Positions 55,980 through 64,000 of a stretch of DNA of 64,000 bases are shown here, in pieces. The translations under genes were made by a program, and so were the position numbers. Position 1 is the stretch's first letter. Each line of letters opens with the position of its first letter. The stretch is from positions 27,662-91,661 of the forward strand of contig JAOXRS010000073.1 of NCBI GenBank assembly GCA_025800385.1. Reading direction: 5' to 3'. This stretch comes from Candidatus Albibeggiatoa sp. nov. NOAA (lineage in GTDB: Bacteria; Pseudomonadota; Gammaproteobacteria; Beggiatoales; Beggiatoaceae). The notes under the pieces were generated by a model. That model saw nothing but the letters and a program-made list of their open reading frames with translations. It was not told where the DNA came from and did not search any database.

Positions 55980-58900
55980 CTATCTCTGTCCAGTTTCATT
56001 AAAAAGCCCCAGATTAAAATATTCTCGAATGGCTTCAATACCCTGCTCAGCGATTTCTAACGGCGGTGTAACTAAAGGAGTATTCTCAACAGATAAATAC
56101 ATTGTGCTTTGTAAGTTACCTATTTCAGAAGGTAGAGTAGTTAGTGGGTTTTGGCTTAAAGCTAACCAGCGTAAACTTTGCAATTGCCCAATTTCAGGTG
56201 GCAAATATTGGAGTTGATTATTATCTAAATGTAGCTGATTTAAGTTTTGTAACTGCCCTATTTCAGATGGTAGAGCTTGAAAGTGATTACTACTTAAATA
56301 TAACGTTGTTAAGTTTTGTAAATTTTCAAACTCAAGTGGCAAGCTTTGTAATTGGTTATTCTCTAAATTTAACCAAGTTAAGCTGTGCAACTGCCCAATT
56401 TCAGGTGGCAAGCTTTGTAATTGGTTTTCATCTAAATATAGCCACCTTAAGCTTTGCAACTTTCCAATTTCTGGTAGCAAATATTGGAGTTGATTATTAT
56501 TTAAATATAAACCTGTTAAGTTTGATAAATTCCCAAATTCAGGCGGTAAGGCTTGGAGTTGATTATTGTTTAAAGATAAACCTATTAAGTTTGATAAATT
56601 CCCAAATTCAGGTGGTAAAGCTTGGAGTTGGTTATTACTTATATATAAACCTGTTAAGTTTGGTAAACTCCCAATTTCAGGCGGCAAGCTTTGCAATTGA
56701 TTGTCTTGTAAATGTAATTTATCCAAGGCTGATAAGTTTTTAAACCCAGATGGCAAGCCTTGTAATTGGTTTTTTTGTAAATATAACACGGTTAAGCTTG
56801 GAAAGTCCCCAAACTCAGGTGGCAAACTTTGCAATTGATTATCTTGTAAATACAACTTATCCAAAGCGGGTACATTTCTAAACCCAGATGGTAAGGTCTG
56901 TAACTGGTTATTTTGTAAATGTAGTTCCGTTAAGCTTGGAAAATCCCCAAATTCAGGCGGTAAACTTTGCAATTGATTATCTTGTAAATACAACTTATCC
57001 AAAGCAGGTAAGTTTTTAAATCCAGATGGTAAGGTCTGTAGCTGGTTATTTTGTAAATGTAGTTCCGTTAAGCTTGGAAAGTTGCCAAATTCGGGCGGTA
57101 AACTTTGTAATTGATTCTCTTGTAAATATAACTTATCCAAAGCAGATAAATGACCAAATCCAGATGGCAAAGTTTGTAATTGATTTTTTTGCAAATCTAA
57201 TACTTGTAAATTTTGTAACTGGTTTATTTCTGAAGGTAGTGATTGTAATATTCCTTTATATTGATTACTTAAATCCAAGTATTCCAAATTTTGCAATTGA
57301 CCAATTTCTGGAGATAGCGTCTCAAAGTTATGTTCGCTCAAATCCAAAGCTCTTAACTGCCGTAATTGACTAATTTCTGGGGGAAGTGATGTAAGTGTCG
57401 TATTATGAGATAAATTCAATTTAACTAAATTTTCCAAACCTTTTAAATTTGGCGCAAGTGAAATCAGCTCATTATCACTTAAATTTAATATTGCTAGGTT
57501 GTGCAATAAATTAATTTCAGCGGGTAGTGACTGTAAGATATTATTACTTAAATCCAGCTCTACTAGGTTTTGTAATAAACCAATTTTAGCAGGTAAGTTT
57601 TGCAACCCGAGAAAATGTAAAGATAATTGTTCAAGCTCAGTTAATTGCCCAATTTTAGATGATAGTTGGTAAGGATTATTACTGGGTGGAACATAGCGCG
57701 TAGTAAAAATGCCATGATAAGCTTGTGGTGCGATAAAAAGCGCTTTAAGGTGTTTGAATGAAAAAACAAGCTCTGATACAACAGATAAAGTATTATCTAC
57801 ACCACTATGGATGCTGAGGCCAATGACTTGATTTTGCGAGTCTAATACATATTCGATTCCATGACCTCCACTCCCATCACTGGCAGGCGATACAAGTTCT
57901 GATAAATGTTGGACTTCCTGTACCCAATTTTTCGTAGAATAGAGTAGTGCTTTAGGAACGATAAACAACAACTTGTGCAAAGTGGATAAATCTGATGCTG
58001 TCAGAGGTATATCTGTGTTTTTCCAAATAACTTGAGGTGTACGGTTGTCATCAACATCATAACAATAGTATTCCCTGTGGCATTGTTTAATCAAGAAGTC
58101 TTCAAGCCATACTAACGGAAATACCGCATTTGATGCACTGCTATAAAATTGCACATTAAAATCTAATGTTTTTTCTATCGGCTGTTTTTCTGGGGAATAA
58201 TAAGGTGACGTTGGAAATAAAACGGCCAATTCTGAAGAATGTGTTTCAGGCCAACTACCCATGTCATGAAATATAAATTCATCGGCATCATAAAGATTGA
58301 ATTCTAGTTCAGCTTGTTTCGTAACACTTTCGATTTCCATCACATAAGAGCCAGGCTCTAATGAAACAGTTTGATATTCTTCATCTATAGGAATATAAGT
58401 GGGTGCTTGAACAAGGGTACGCTGTCCATCATCTATTAATTGATAAATAGACAGTTGTAATGGCTGCTTATTTCCAGGTAAATTATACGGCTTTAAATGA
58501 ACTGCCCGAGGATAATATCCCGTAATAGAAAAACGAATCCAATGTGCTGCGGTTTTAGATGATTTGGCAACGGAACGAGTAATTAACCGACTAAAATCGT
58601 CACGTCTCTCTCCCTGCTTTAGCGTAAACCCAAGTGAAAATAAATCGACTGTTTTATTATCAGGTACAGACGCATTGAGAGTAAGATAATTTTTTTGATT
58701 CAAGGTTAAACTGTAATCACACCGATTTTGTACACATCCACCGTTATAAATGGATTCTGGCAATTGATTCACATCCTGCTCACGTTCAACATCAGATAAT
58801 GCAGTAAAATATTCACGAACCGCTGACACACCTTGTTTTGCCACATCTAAGGTGGGTCGACGTAAAGGATTATTCCATATTTCTACTTCAGTTGAAGGGT

Positions 58901-61436
58901 TTAAATCACCAAAACTCACAGGTAGCTGTTTTAATTGATTATCATGCAGTTTTAGGCTAGTTAAATTTTGCAATTGGCTAATTTCAGAAGGTAGTGTTTG
59001 TAACAGATTCTGGCTGATATTCAAACTGGTTAAATGATGTAGCTGTCCTATTTCTGCTGGTAATATTGTTAGCTGATTATGGTTTAAAGGCAACGCCTGT
59101 AATGCTTGCAGTTGGCTGATTTCTACTGGCAATGTCGTTAGCTGATTATGGTTTAGAAATAAGGAGTGTAATGCTTGCAGTTGCCCGATTTCTGTTGGTA
59201 TTGTTTGCAATTGATTATGGCTGACATCCAAAATCGCTAAATTTTGTAGTTGCTCAATATGGCTTGGTAATTGAGTTAATTGATTATCTTTTGCATATAA
59301 CGCTTGCAAAGTGCTCGATGTCAATGTGGGTAAAGTTTGCAGTTGATTATGATTGACTTGTAAAGTTTGTAAGTCAGAAAGCAGCCCAAGTTGTACGGGT
59401 AAGGCTTGTAATTGGTTATAACTCACATCTAAACTGTTTAACTTAAGCAACTGTGTTACATCATCAGGTAGTTGGCTGAGTTGATTACCGCTTAAATCCA
59501 ACTCAGTTAAATTTTTTAGTTGCGTAAACTCAGGAGGTAGGCTTGTTATTCTGTTGTTTGAGAGTGATAGCTTAGATAAATGCTCCAAATATATAATGAC
59601 ATCAGGAATAGCAGGTAACTTGTTGTAAGATAAATTCAAACCAATAACATTGTTTTCAGCATCCAGTGTATAACGATTTTTGCTCTCCATAACCTTATCA
59701 ATACTAGCCTCAGTCAACTGTGTCGTATTTGTAAGTTGTCCTAATATAGAAAGCAGCTCTAAATCACTTTTTGTTTGCAAAGTATTAAAATAATCCCGTA
59801 ATGCAGACTGGCCTTGCTGCACAATTTCAATAGGAGGCAAGCGCAAATGCTTTGTACTCACCTTCATATCAATATCATCTTGTAAACGTCCTATTTCTTT
59901 TGGTAATAAAAAAATTGGGTTACCTTCCATATTTAGGGTAAGTAAGTTCTGCAACTGCCCAATTTCAAAAGGGGTTGTTTCAAGTTTGTTCTGGCTTAAA
60001 TCCAACAAGGTCAAATTTGTTAATTGTCCAATTTCTGCAGGTAAACGCCAAATTTGATTGTCATATAAATAGAGTGTATTTAAGTTTGTAAGTAAACCTA
60101 TTTCTGTAGGTAAATCTCGAATGTGGTTGTCTCCTAAATTCAGTGTATTTAAATTTATAAGCCGACCTATTTCTGTAGGTAAATTTCGAATTTGATTGCC
60201 TTTTGAAACCAGTATATTTAAGTTTGTAAGTAAACCTATTTCTGTAGGTAAATCTTGAATTTGATTGTAACTTAAATCCAGTGTATTTAAATTTATGAGC
60301 TGGCCTATTTCTGGTGGCAAAGCTTGAATTTTATTGATCGCTAAATTAAGTACTTCTAATTGTGTCAGTTGGCCAATTTCTACGGGCAAGGATTGGATTT
60401 TATTTTTTGTTAATACGAGTGTTTTTAAATTTTTTAGTTGACCTATCTCTGGTGGCAATTCGGTTATTTGTGTATAGGTCAAAAATAATGTGTCTAGGTT
60501 TTCAAAAGAGGTACATAAAAATTGAAGAGCTTCGGGAGTGATCTTTTGTGCTATCAATAAAGCCGTGATTTCATTTTGTGCATTCAATGTATATTCTATT
60601 TTTTCATCATAAATGTCTGGATATTCTGGTATGGCTTCTATGAATGTAGCTCGTCTGCCTAGCAATCTTTCAAAATCATCCAACCGATCTAAATCAGTTA
60701 CAGATGGTGTACTAGTAGGAGGTTGATTTGCTTCTGTGGTTGAATCCCATATTATGGTGTTTTCAGCATCTTCGTTTATCAATTCAATATTTGCGGTGGG
60801 GTGCAATGCACCAATGGGATAATTATCACCAAACAATAAACTAAATTGAATTTGCTGAGGGGTTGCAACAGTGAATGTAATGGAAGTCGGTGCAGCATCA
60901 AATGCACTCCAACCACCAACAGAGCTGAGTGTAATACTGTTCCCTGAAATCTCTAAAGCAGAAGGAATCGTTGACTCATTATCACTTTGAAGTTCAGCAA
61001 TATAAAAGCCAGATTCTAAAACAGGTGTAGTGTGTTCATCGGAAAAAGACATCGATGTGGGTTCATAAATGGTCAGACGCTCACCATCCACAATATGATA
61101 CAAAGCAGCAAGCACCTTGTTATATCGATAATCTGCTTGATATGCCCGAAAAGTAATGGTTTGCGGTTCTGAAAAAAATAGGCTTGTCCAATGTAATGCC
61201 GTGGAAGCAATGGAGTGAGTTGTGATATTTGTAAACGTTTGAGGGTTAGTGCTAATGCTTAAAACACCTTGCTTGCCTTGTTCAGAGACTGAAGCACTGA
61301 GTCGATAAGTACCTGCTTGTGGCAATTGCACGGAGTAGTCACAATGGTTTTGAGTACAGGTTGCGGCAGGCAATACACTGCTAAAGCACAAATACAGCAA
61401 GATACTGTAAATGTACCAAGGTCTACGAATTGTCAT
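55980..61436 (-). CDS. Giant secreted LRR protein (1818 aa, two beta modules)
   Basis: Signal peptide RRPWYIYSILLYLC, C27/C32 motif, beta-rich module to about residue 240, then LRR block 1 (IGQLTNLNTLYLYDNQI). A cap/linker (IEIVQQGQSALRDYF, SDLELLSILGQL) leads to LRR block 2 and a second cap (LDVAKQGVSAVREYF). At about residue 890 a second copy of the beta module begins with its own C-x2-N-x-C (CVQNRC). LRR block 3 fills the rest, including alternating units LPSGFKNLPALDKLYLQDN and LPPEFGDFPSLTELHLQNN. It ends PPLEIAEQGIEAIREYF. It looks like a tandem fusion of two family members. The family promoter lies upstream. Confidence 0.88.
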   Translation of the reverse strand: MTIRRPWYIYSILLYLCFSSVLPAATCTQNHCDYSVQLPQAGTYRLSASVSEQGKQGVLSISTNPQTFTNITTHSIASTALHWTSLFFSEPQTITFRAYQADYRYNKVLAALYHIVDGERLTIYEPTSMSFSDEHTTPVLESGFYIAELQSDNESTIPSALEISGNSITLSSVGGWSAFDAAPTSITFTVATPQQIQFSLLFGDNYPIGALHPTANIELINEDAENTIIWDSTTEANQPPTSTPSVTDLDRLDDFERLLGRRATFIEAIPEYPDIYDEKIEYTLNAQNEITALLIAQKITPEALQFLCTSFENLDTLFLTYTQITELPPEIGQLKNLKTLVLTKNKIQSLPVEIGQLTQLEVLNLAINKIQALPPEIGQLINLNTLDLSYNQIQDLPTEIGLLTNLNILVSKGNQIRNLPTEIGRLINLNTLNLGDNHIRDLPTEIGLLTNLNTLYLYDNQIWRLPAEIGQLTNLTLLDLSQNKLETTPFEIGQLQNLLTLNMEGNPIFLLPKEIGRLQDDIDMKVSTKHLRLPPIEIVQQGQSALRDYFNTLQTKSDLELLSILGQLTNTTQLTEASIDKVMESKNRYTLDAENNVIGLNLSYNKLPAIPDVIIYLEHLSKLSLSNNRITSLPPEFTQLKNLTELDLSGNQLSQLPDDVTQLLKLNSLDVSYNQLQALPVQLGLLSDLQTLQVNHNQLQTLPTLTSSTLQALYAKDNQLTQLPSHIEQLQNLAILDVSHNQLQTIPTEIGQLQALHSLFLNHNQLTTLPVEISQLQALQALPLNHNQLTILPAEIGQLHHLTSLNISQNLLQTLPSEISQLQNLTSLKLHDNQLKQLPVSFGDLNPSTEVEIWNNPLRRPTLDVAKQGVSAVREYFTALSDVEREQDVNQLPESIYNGGCVQNRCDYSLTLNQKNYLTLNASVPDNKTVDLFSLGFTLKQGERRDDFSRLITRSVAKSSKTAAHWIRFSITGYYPRAVHLKPYNLPGNKQPLQLSIYQLIDDGQRTLVQAPTYIPIDEEYQTVSLEPGSYVMEIESVTKQAELEFNLYDADEFIFHDMGSWPETHSSELAVLFPTSPYYSPEKQPIEKTLDFNVQFYSSASNAVFPLVWLEDFLIKQCHREYYCYDVDDNRTPQVIWKNTDIPLTASDLSTLHKLLFIVPKALLYSTKNWVQEVQHLSELVSPASDGSGGHGIEYVLDSQNQVIGLSIHSGVDNTLSVVSELVFSFKHLKALFIAPQAYHGIFTTRYVPPSNNPYQLSSKIGQLTELEQLSLHFLGLQNLPAKIGLLQNLVELDLSNNILQSLPAEINLLHNLAILNLSDNELISLAPNLKGLENLVKLNLSHNTTLTSLPPEISQLRQLRALDLSEHNFETLSPEIGQLQNLEYLDLSNQYKGILQSLPSEINQLQNLQVLDLQKNQLQTLPSGFGHLSALDKLYLQENQLQSLPPEFGNFPSLTELHLQNNQLQTLPSGFKNLPALDKLYLQDNQLQSLPPEFGDFPSLTELHLQNNQLQTLPSGFRNVPALDKLYLQDNQLQSLPPEFGDFPSLTVLYLQKNQLQGLPSGFKNLSALDKLHLQDNQLQSLPPEIGSLPNLTGLYISNNQLQALPPEFGNLSNLIGLSLNNNQLQALPPEFGNLSNLTGLYLNNNQLQYLLPEIGKLQSLRWLYLDENQLQSLPPEIGQLHSLTWLNLENNQLQSLPLEFENLQNLTTLYLSSNHFQALPSEIGQLQNLNQLHLDNNQLQYLPPEIGQLQSLRWLALSQNPLTTLPSEIGNLQSTMYLSVENTPLVTPPLEIAEQGIEAIREYFNLGLFNETGQR

Positions 61437-61473
61437 AATGCGGTTTCCAAAAAAATTAAAAGGATTGCATTAA

Positions 61474-61501
61474 GGTATAGACCAGAAATCAATAATTGCA
61501 A
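61474..61501 (-). promoter_or_regulatory. Sigma70-like promoter of the 1818-residue LRR gene
   Basis: TTGCAA-N16-TATACC on the minus strand, with TTAATGCAATCC downstream, identical in layout to those at 7488-7515 and 13585-13612. Confidence 0.63.
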
Positions 61502-61516
61502 GATTTGTAGGGGTTC

Positions 61517-61587
61517 GAACAAGATGAAACGAATTTAAAGATAAGCAAGATTAAAGTACCTATCCCATCACCCGTTTAATCCTGTTC
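61517..61587. repeat. Inverted repeat, GAACAAGAT / ATCCTGTTC type
   Basis: GAACAAGATGAAACG and CGTTTAATCCTGTTC pair over 15 bases with two mismatches, around about 40 bases. It begins 13 bases after the stop of the right-edge LRR gene. It belongs to the same family as the stem-loop at 13628-13708. Confidence 0.5.
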
Positions 61588-61600
61588 AAAACACATGACA

Positions 61601-64000
61601 CTACTGTTGTTCACTTGCACTTTGGTTAGCAAAATATTCCTGAATAGCATCAATACCTTGGAGAGCAATCTTAGCTGGTGGCGAGACTAACGGATTCCCC
61701 CTAAGATATAAATAATCTATTGAGCTTTGCAACTGCCCAAATTCAGGCGGTAAGCTTTGTAGTTGGTTATTGTCTAAATTTAAATACTTTAAGCTTTGCA
61801 ACTGTCCTATTTCAGGCGGTAAGCTTTGTAATTGGCTATTTCCTAAATCTAACCAATCTAAGCTTTGCAACTGTCCAAATTCAGGTGGTAAACTTTGTAA
61901 TTGGTTCTCTCTTAAATCTAACTCAGTTAAGCTTTGCAGTTGTCCTATTTCAGGCGGTAAACTTTGTAATTGGTTATATCCTAAGTCTAACCTTCTTAAG
62001 CTTTGCAAGTTACCAATTTCAGGCGGTAAGCTTTGTAATTGGTTATTGTTTAACCTCAATGTTCGTAAGCTTTGCAACTGTCCTATTTCGGGTGGAAGCT
62101 CTATAAATTCATTGCCACCTAATCTAAGTTTTTGTAAATGTTTTAGAGAAAAAACAAGCTTTGGTATTTGGGTTAAAGATAAATAATCTAAGCCTAATTC
62201 GATCACTTGTAGTTGTGCATTGATAGTTACTTGTTTTGCTAAGCTTACCCCTATTTCCTGTTCTAACTGCTGAATAATCTTTAAATCATGTGCCTCATTT
62301 GGCAATAAATTTAGATATTTCTTAATCGCACTAGTATTTTGACTAGCAATTATCAAAGGTGGAGTAATTAAGGGATTATTGCTCAAACTTAACCAAATTA
62401 AGCTTTGCAACTGTCCAATTTCAAGCGGTAAGCTTTGTAATTGGTTATTGTGTAACTTTAACTTCATTAAGCTTTGCAAGTTGCCAATTTCAGGCGGTAA
62501 GCTTTGTAATTGGTTGTATCCTAAATCTAACTCAATTAAACTTTGCAAGTTGCCAATTTCAGGCGGTAAGCTTTGTAATTGGTTATATCCTAAATCTAAC
62601 ACAATTAAATTTTGCAACTGTCCTATTTCAGGCGGTACGCTTTGTAATTGGTTCTCTCTTAAATCTAACCTTCTTAAGCTTTGCAACTGTCCTATTTCAG
62701 GTGGTAAGCTTTGTAATTGGTTCTCTCTTAAATATAACTCAGTTAAGCTTTGCAGTTGTCCTATTTCAGGTGGTAAGCTTTGTAATTGGTTATATCCTAA
62801 GTCTAACCTTCTTAAGCTTTGCAGTTGTCCTATTTCAGGTGGTAAGCTTTGTAATTGGTTGGAGCTTAAGTATAACTCAGTTAAGCTTTGCAAGTTACCA
62901 AATTCAGGCGGTAAGCTTTGTAATTGGTTCTCTCTTAAATCTAACTCAATTAAGCTTTGCAGTTGTCCTATTTCAGGTGGTAAGCTTTGTAATTGGTTAT
63001 CTCTTAAATATAACTCAGTTAAGCTTTGCAAGTTCCCAAATTCAGGCGGTAAACTTTGTAATTGGTTATATCCTAAGTCTAACCTTCTTAAGCTTTGCAA
63101 GTTACCAAGTTCAGGTGGAAGCTCTACAAGTTTATTCGTTCTTAACTTAAGTTTTTGTAAATGCTTTAAAGAAGACACAAGCTTTGGCACTTGAGTTAAA
63201 GACAGTTTAGATAAGTCTAATTCGATCACTTGTAGTTGTTCATTTACAGTCATACGATATTCTAAGCTTATCCCCATTTCCTGCTCTAACTGCTGAATAA
63301 TCTTTAAATCACTTGTCTCGTCTGGCAGTGAGTTAAGGTATTTCTTAATTACATTAATGCCCTGTTTAACAACTGCCAAAGGTGGTGTAACCAAGGGATT
63401 CTTATCTAAATACAACCAAGTTAAACTTTGCAACTGCCCCATTTCGGGCGGTAAGTTTTGTAATCGGTTGTAGCGCAAATATAGCGTAGTTAAGCTTTGC
63501 AACTGTCCTATTTCAGGCGGTAAGCTTTGTAATTGGTTAGAGCTTAAGTATAACTCAGTTAAGCTTTTCAATTGTCCAAATTCAGATGGTAAGCTTTGTA
63601 ACTGGTTATTGTGTAAATATAACTTAGTTAAGCTTTGCAAGTTACCGAATTCAGGCGGCAAGCTTTGTAATTGATTATATCCTAAACCTAACTTAGTTAA
63701 GCTTTGCAAGTTCCCAAATTCAGGCGGCAAATTTTGTAATTGATTATTGTGTAAATCTAACTCAATTAAACTTTGCAAGTTCCCAAATTCAGGCGATAAG
63801 CTTTGTAACTGATTATCGCGTAAATTTAATACCATTAAGCTTTGCAAGTTCCCAAACTCAGGCGGCAAACTTTGTAATTGATTATTGTGTAAATCTAACT
63901 CAATTAAACTTTGCAAGTTCCCAAATTCGGGCGGTAAGCTTTGTAATTGGTTATATCCTAAACCTAACTTAGTTAAGCTTTGCAAGTTCCCAAATTCAGG
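61601..64000 (-). CDS. Secreted-type LRR protein, 5' end beyond the window
   Basis: The frame is open to the right edge; the true start is outside. 799 complete codons plus the stop are visible, in three LRR blocks separated by two linkers ([20 protein letters not shown] then [30 protein letters not shown] then [15 protein letters not shown]). It ends [20 protein letters not shown]. The LRRs are the most uniform in the window ([19 protein letters not shown]), so the DNA is almost perfect 69-base tandem repeats. Membership of the secreted family is inferred from LRR type and linkers, because the signal peptide is not in view. Confidence 0.85.
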   Translation of the reverse strand, partial: PEFGNLQSLTKLGLGYNQLQSLPPEFGNLQSLIELDLHNNQLQSLPPEFGNLQSLMVLNLRDNQLQSLSPEFGNLQSLIELDLHNNQLQNLPPEFGNLQSLTKLGLGYNQLQSLPPEFGNLQSLTKLYLHNNQLQSLPSEFGQLKSLTELYLSSNQLQSLPPEIGQLQSLTTLYLRYNRLQNLPPEMGQLQSLTWLYLDKNPLVTPPLAVVKQGINVIKKYLNSLPDETSDLKIIQQLEQEMGISLEYRMTVNEQLQVIELDLSKLSLTQVPKLVSSLKHLQKLKLRTNKLVELPPELGNLQSLRRLDLGYNQLQSLPPEFGNLQSLTELYLRDNQLQSLPPEIGQLQSLIELDLRENQLQSLPPEFGNLQSLTELYLSSNQLQSLPPEIGQLQSLRRLDLGYNQLQSLPPEIGQLQSLTELYLRENQLQSLPPEIGQLQSLRRLDLRENQLQSVPPEIGQLQNLIVLDLGYNQLQSLPPEIGNLQSLIELDLGYNQLQSLPPEIGNLQSLMKLKLHNNQLQSLPLEIGQLQSLIWLSLSNNPLITPPLIIASQNTSAIKKYLNLLPNEAHDLKIIQQLEQEIGVSLAKQVTINAQLQVIELGLDYLSLTQIPKLVFSLKHLQKLRLGGNEFIELPPEIGQLQSLRTLRLNNNQLQSLPPEIGNLQSLRRLDLGYNQLQSLPPEIGQLQSLTELDLRENQLQSLPPEFGQLQSLDWLDLGNSQLQSLPPEIGQLQSLKYLNLDNNQLQSLPPEFGQLQSSIDYLYLRGNPLVSPPAKIALQGIDAIQEYFANQSASEQQ

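Noticed and set aside
62379..63194. Long plus-strand frame with repeats like [16 protein letters not shown]
   Set aside because: It is the antisense of the LRR gene; 69-base repeats keep any stop-free frame open. The minus strand gives clear LRRs.
61601..64000. CRISPR-like regular repeats
   Set aside because: The 69-base period has no unique spacers; units translate as LRRs.
1..64000. tRNA, rRNA or riboswitch
   Set aside because: I saw no tRNA cloverleaf, rRNA segment or recognised riboswitch in the gaps.

Overview
The window looks like an accessory stretch of an AT-rich gammaproteobacterial genome. No rRNA, tRNA or housekeeping gene fixes the taxonomy. The mix of Roco-type LRR proteins, very large LRR families, a LodA-type oxidase operon and scattered repeats of the form AATCCTG...GATTCAGACAA recalls large filamentous sulfur bacteria (Beggiatoa/Thiothrix relatives). 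That placement is inference only, at low to moderate confidence.

Layout. (1) 1-13.9 kb: minus-strand LRR genes. Three are secreted LRR proteins (the first runs off the left edge), one is an LRR-ROC-COR (Roco) GTPase, and one is a collapsed LRR pseudogene. (2) 13.9-18.3 kb: a three-gene minus-strand operon encoding a ferritin-like protein, a LodA-family CTQ-dependent oxidase and its LodB-type flavoprotein. (3) 18.3-21.5 kb: a small orphan gene, a remnant of an Rpn-type nuclease and another secreted LRR protein with inverted domain order. (4) 21.7-38.1 kb: part of a P2-like contractile tail, with V, W, J, I, collar fibre, three tandem beta-helix fibres, U, X and D, in three blocks. Sheath, tube, tape measure, capsid, portal and terminase are absent. 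(5) 38.2-41.9 kb: a TPR protein and a plasmid-like stability cluster (VapBC, a double-RHH protein, ParA/ParF and a ParG-like partner). (6) 42.0-53.4 kb: six tandem cytoplasmic SDS22-type LRR genes. (7) 53.6-64 kb: a radical SAM/SPASM-TPR protein, an LRR pseudogene, an 1818-residue secreted LRR protein and a secreted-type LRR gene running off the right edge.

Two LRR subfamilies dominate. The cytoplasmic one begins MS(D/E)xALxLIAEAKQNRS and has about 22-residue repeats (DISPLAxLTNLTxLxL). The secreted one has a shared signal peptide (PWYIYSxLLYLC), a C-x2-N-x-C motif, a beta-rich module and about 23-residue repeats (LPxEIGQLxxLxxLxL). Both end in the same cap, PPxxIxxQGxxAIxxYF, which in the Roco protein of this window joins the LRRs to the GTPase. 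The secreted genes share a near-identical promoter (TTGCAA-N16-TATACC) and the cytoplasmic genes share duplicated spacers, so both families look recently amplified. Pseudogene scars show that copies are also lost.

The strongest candidates for something undescribed are the amplified LRR families built on a Roco hinge but lacking the GTPase, the tail half-module with a histidine/aromatic-repeat spike protein and tip-varied fibres, and the ferritin-like/LodA/LodB operon.
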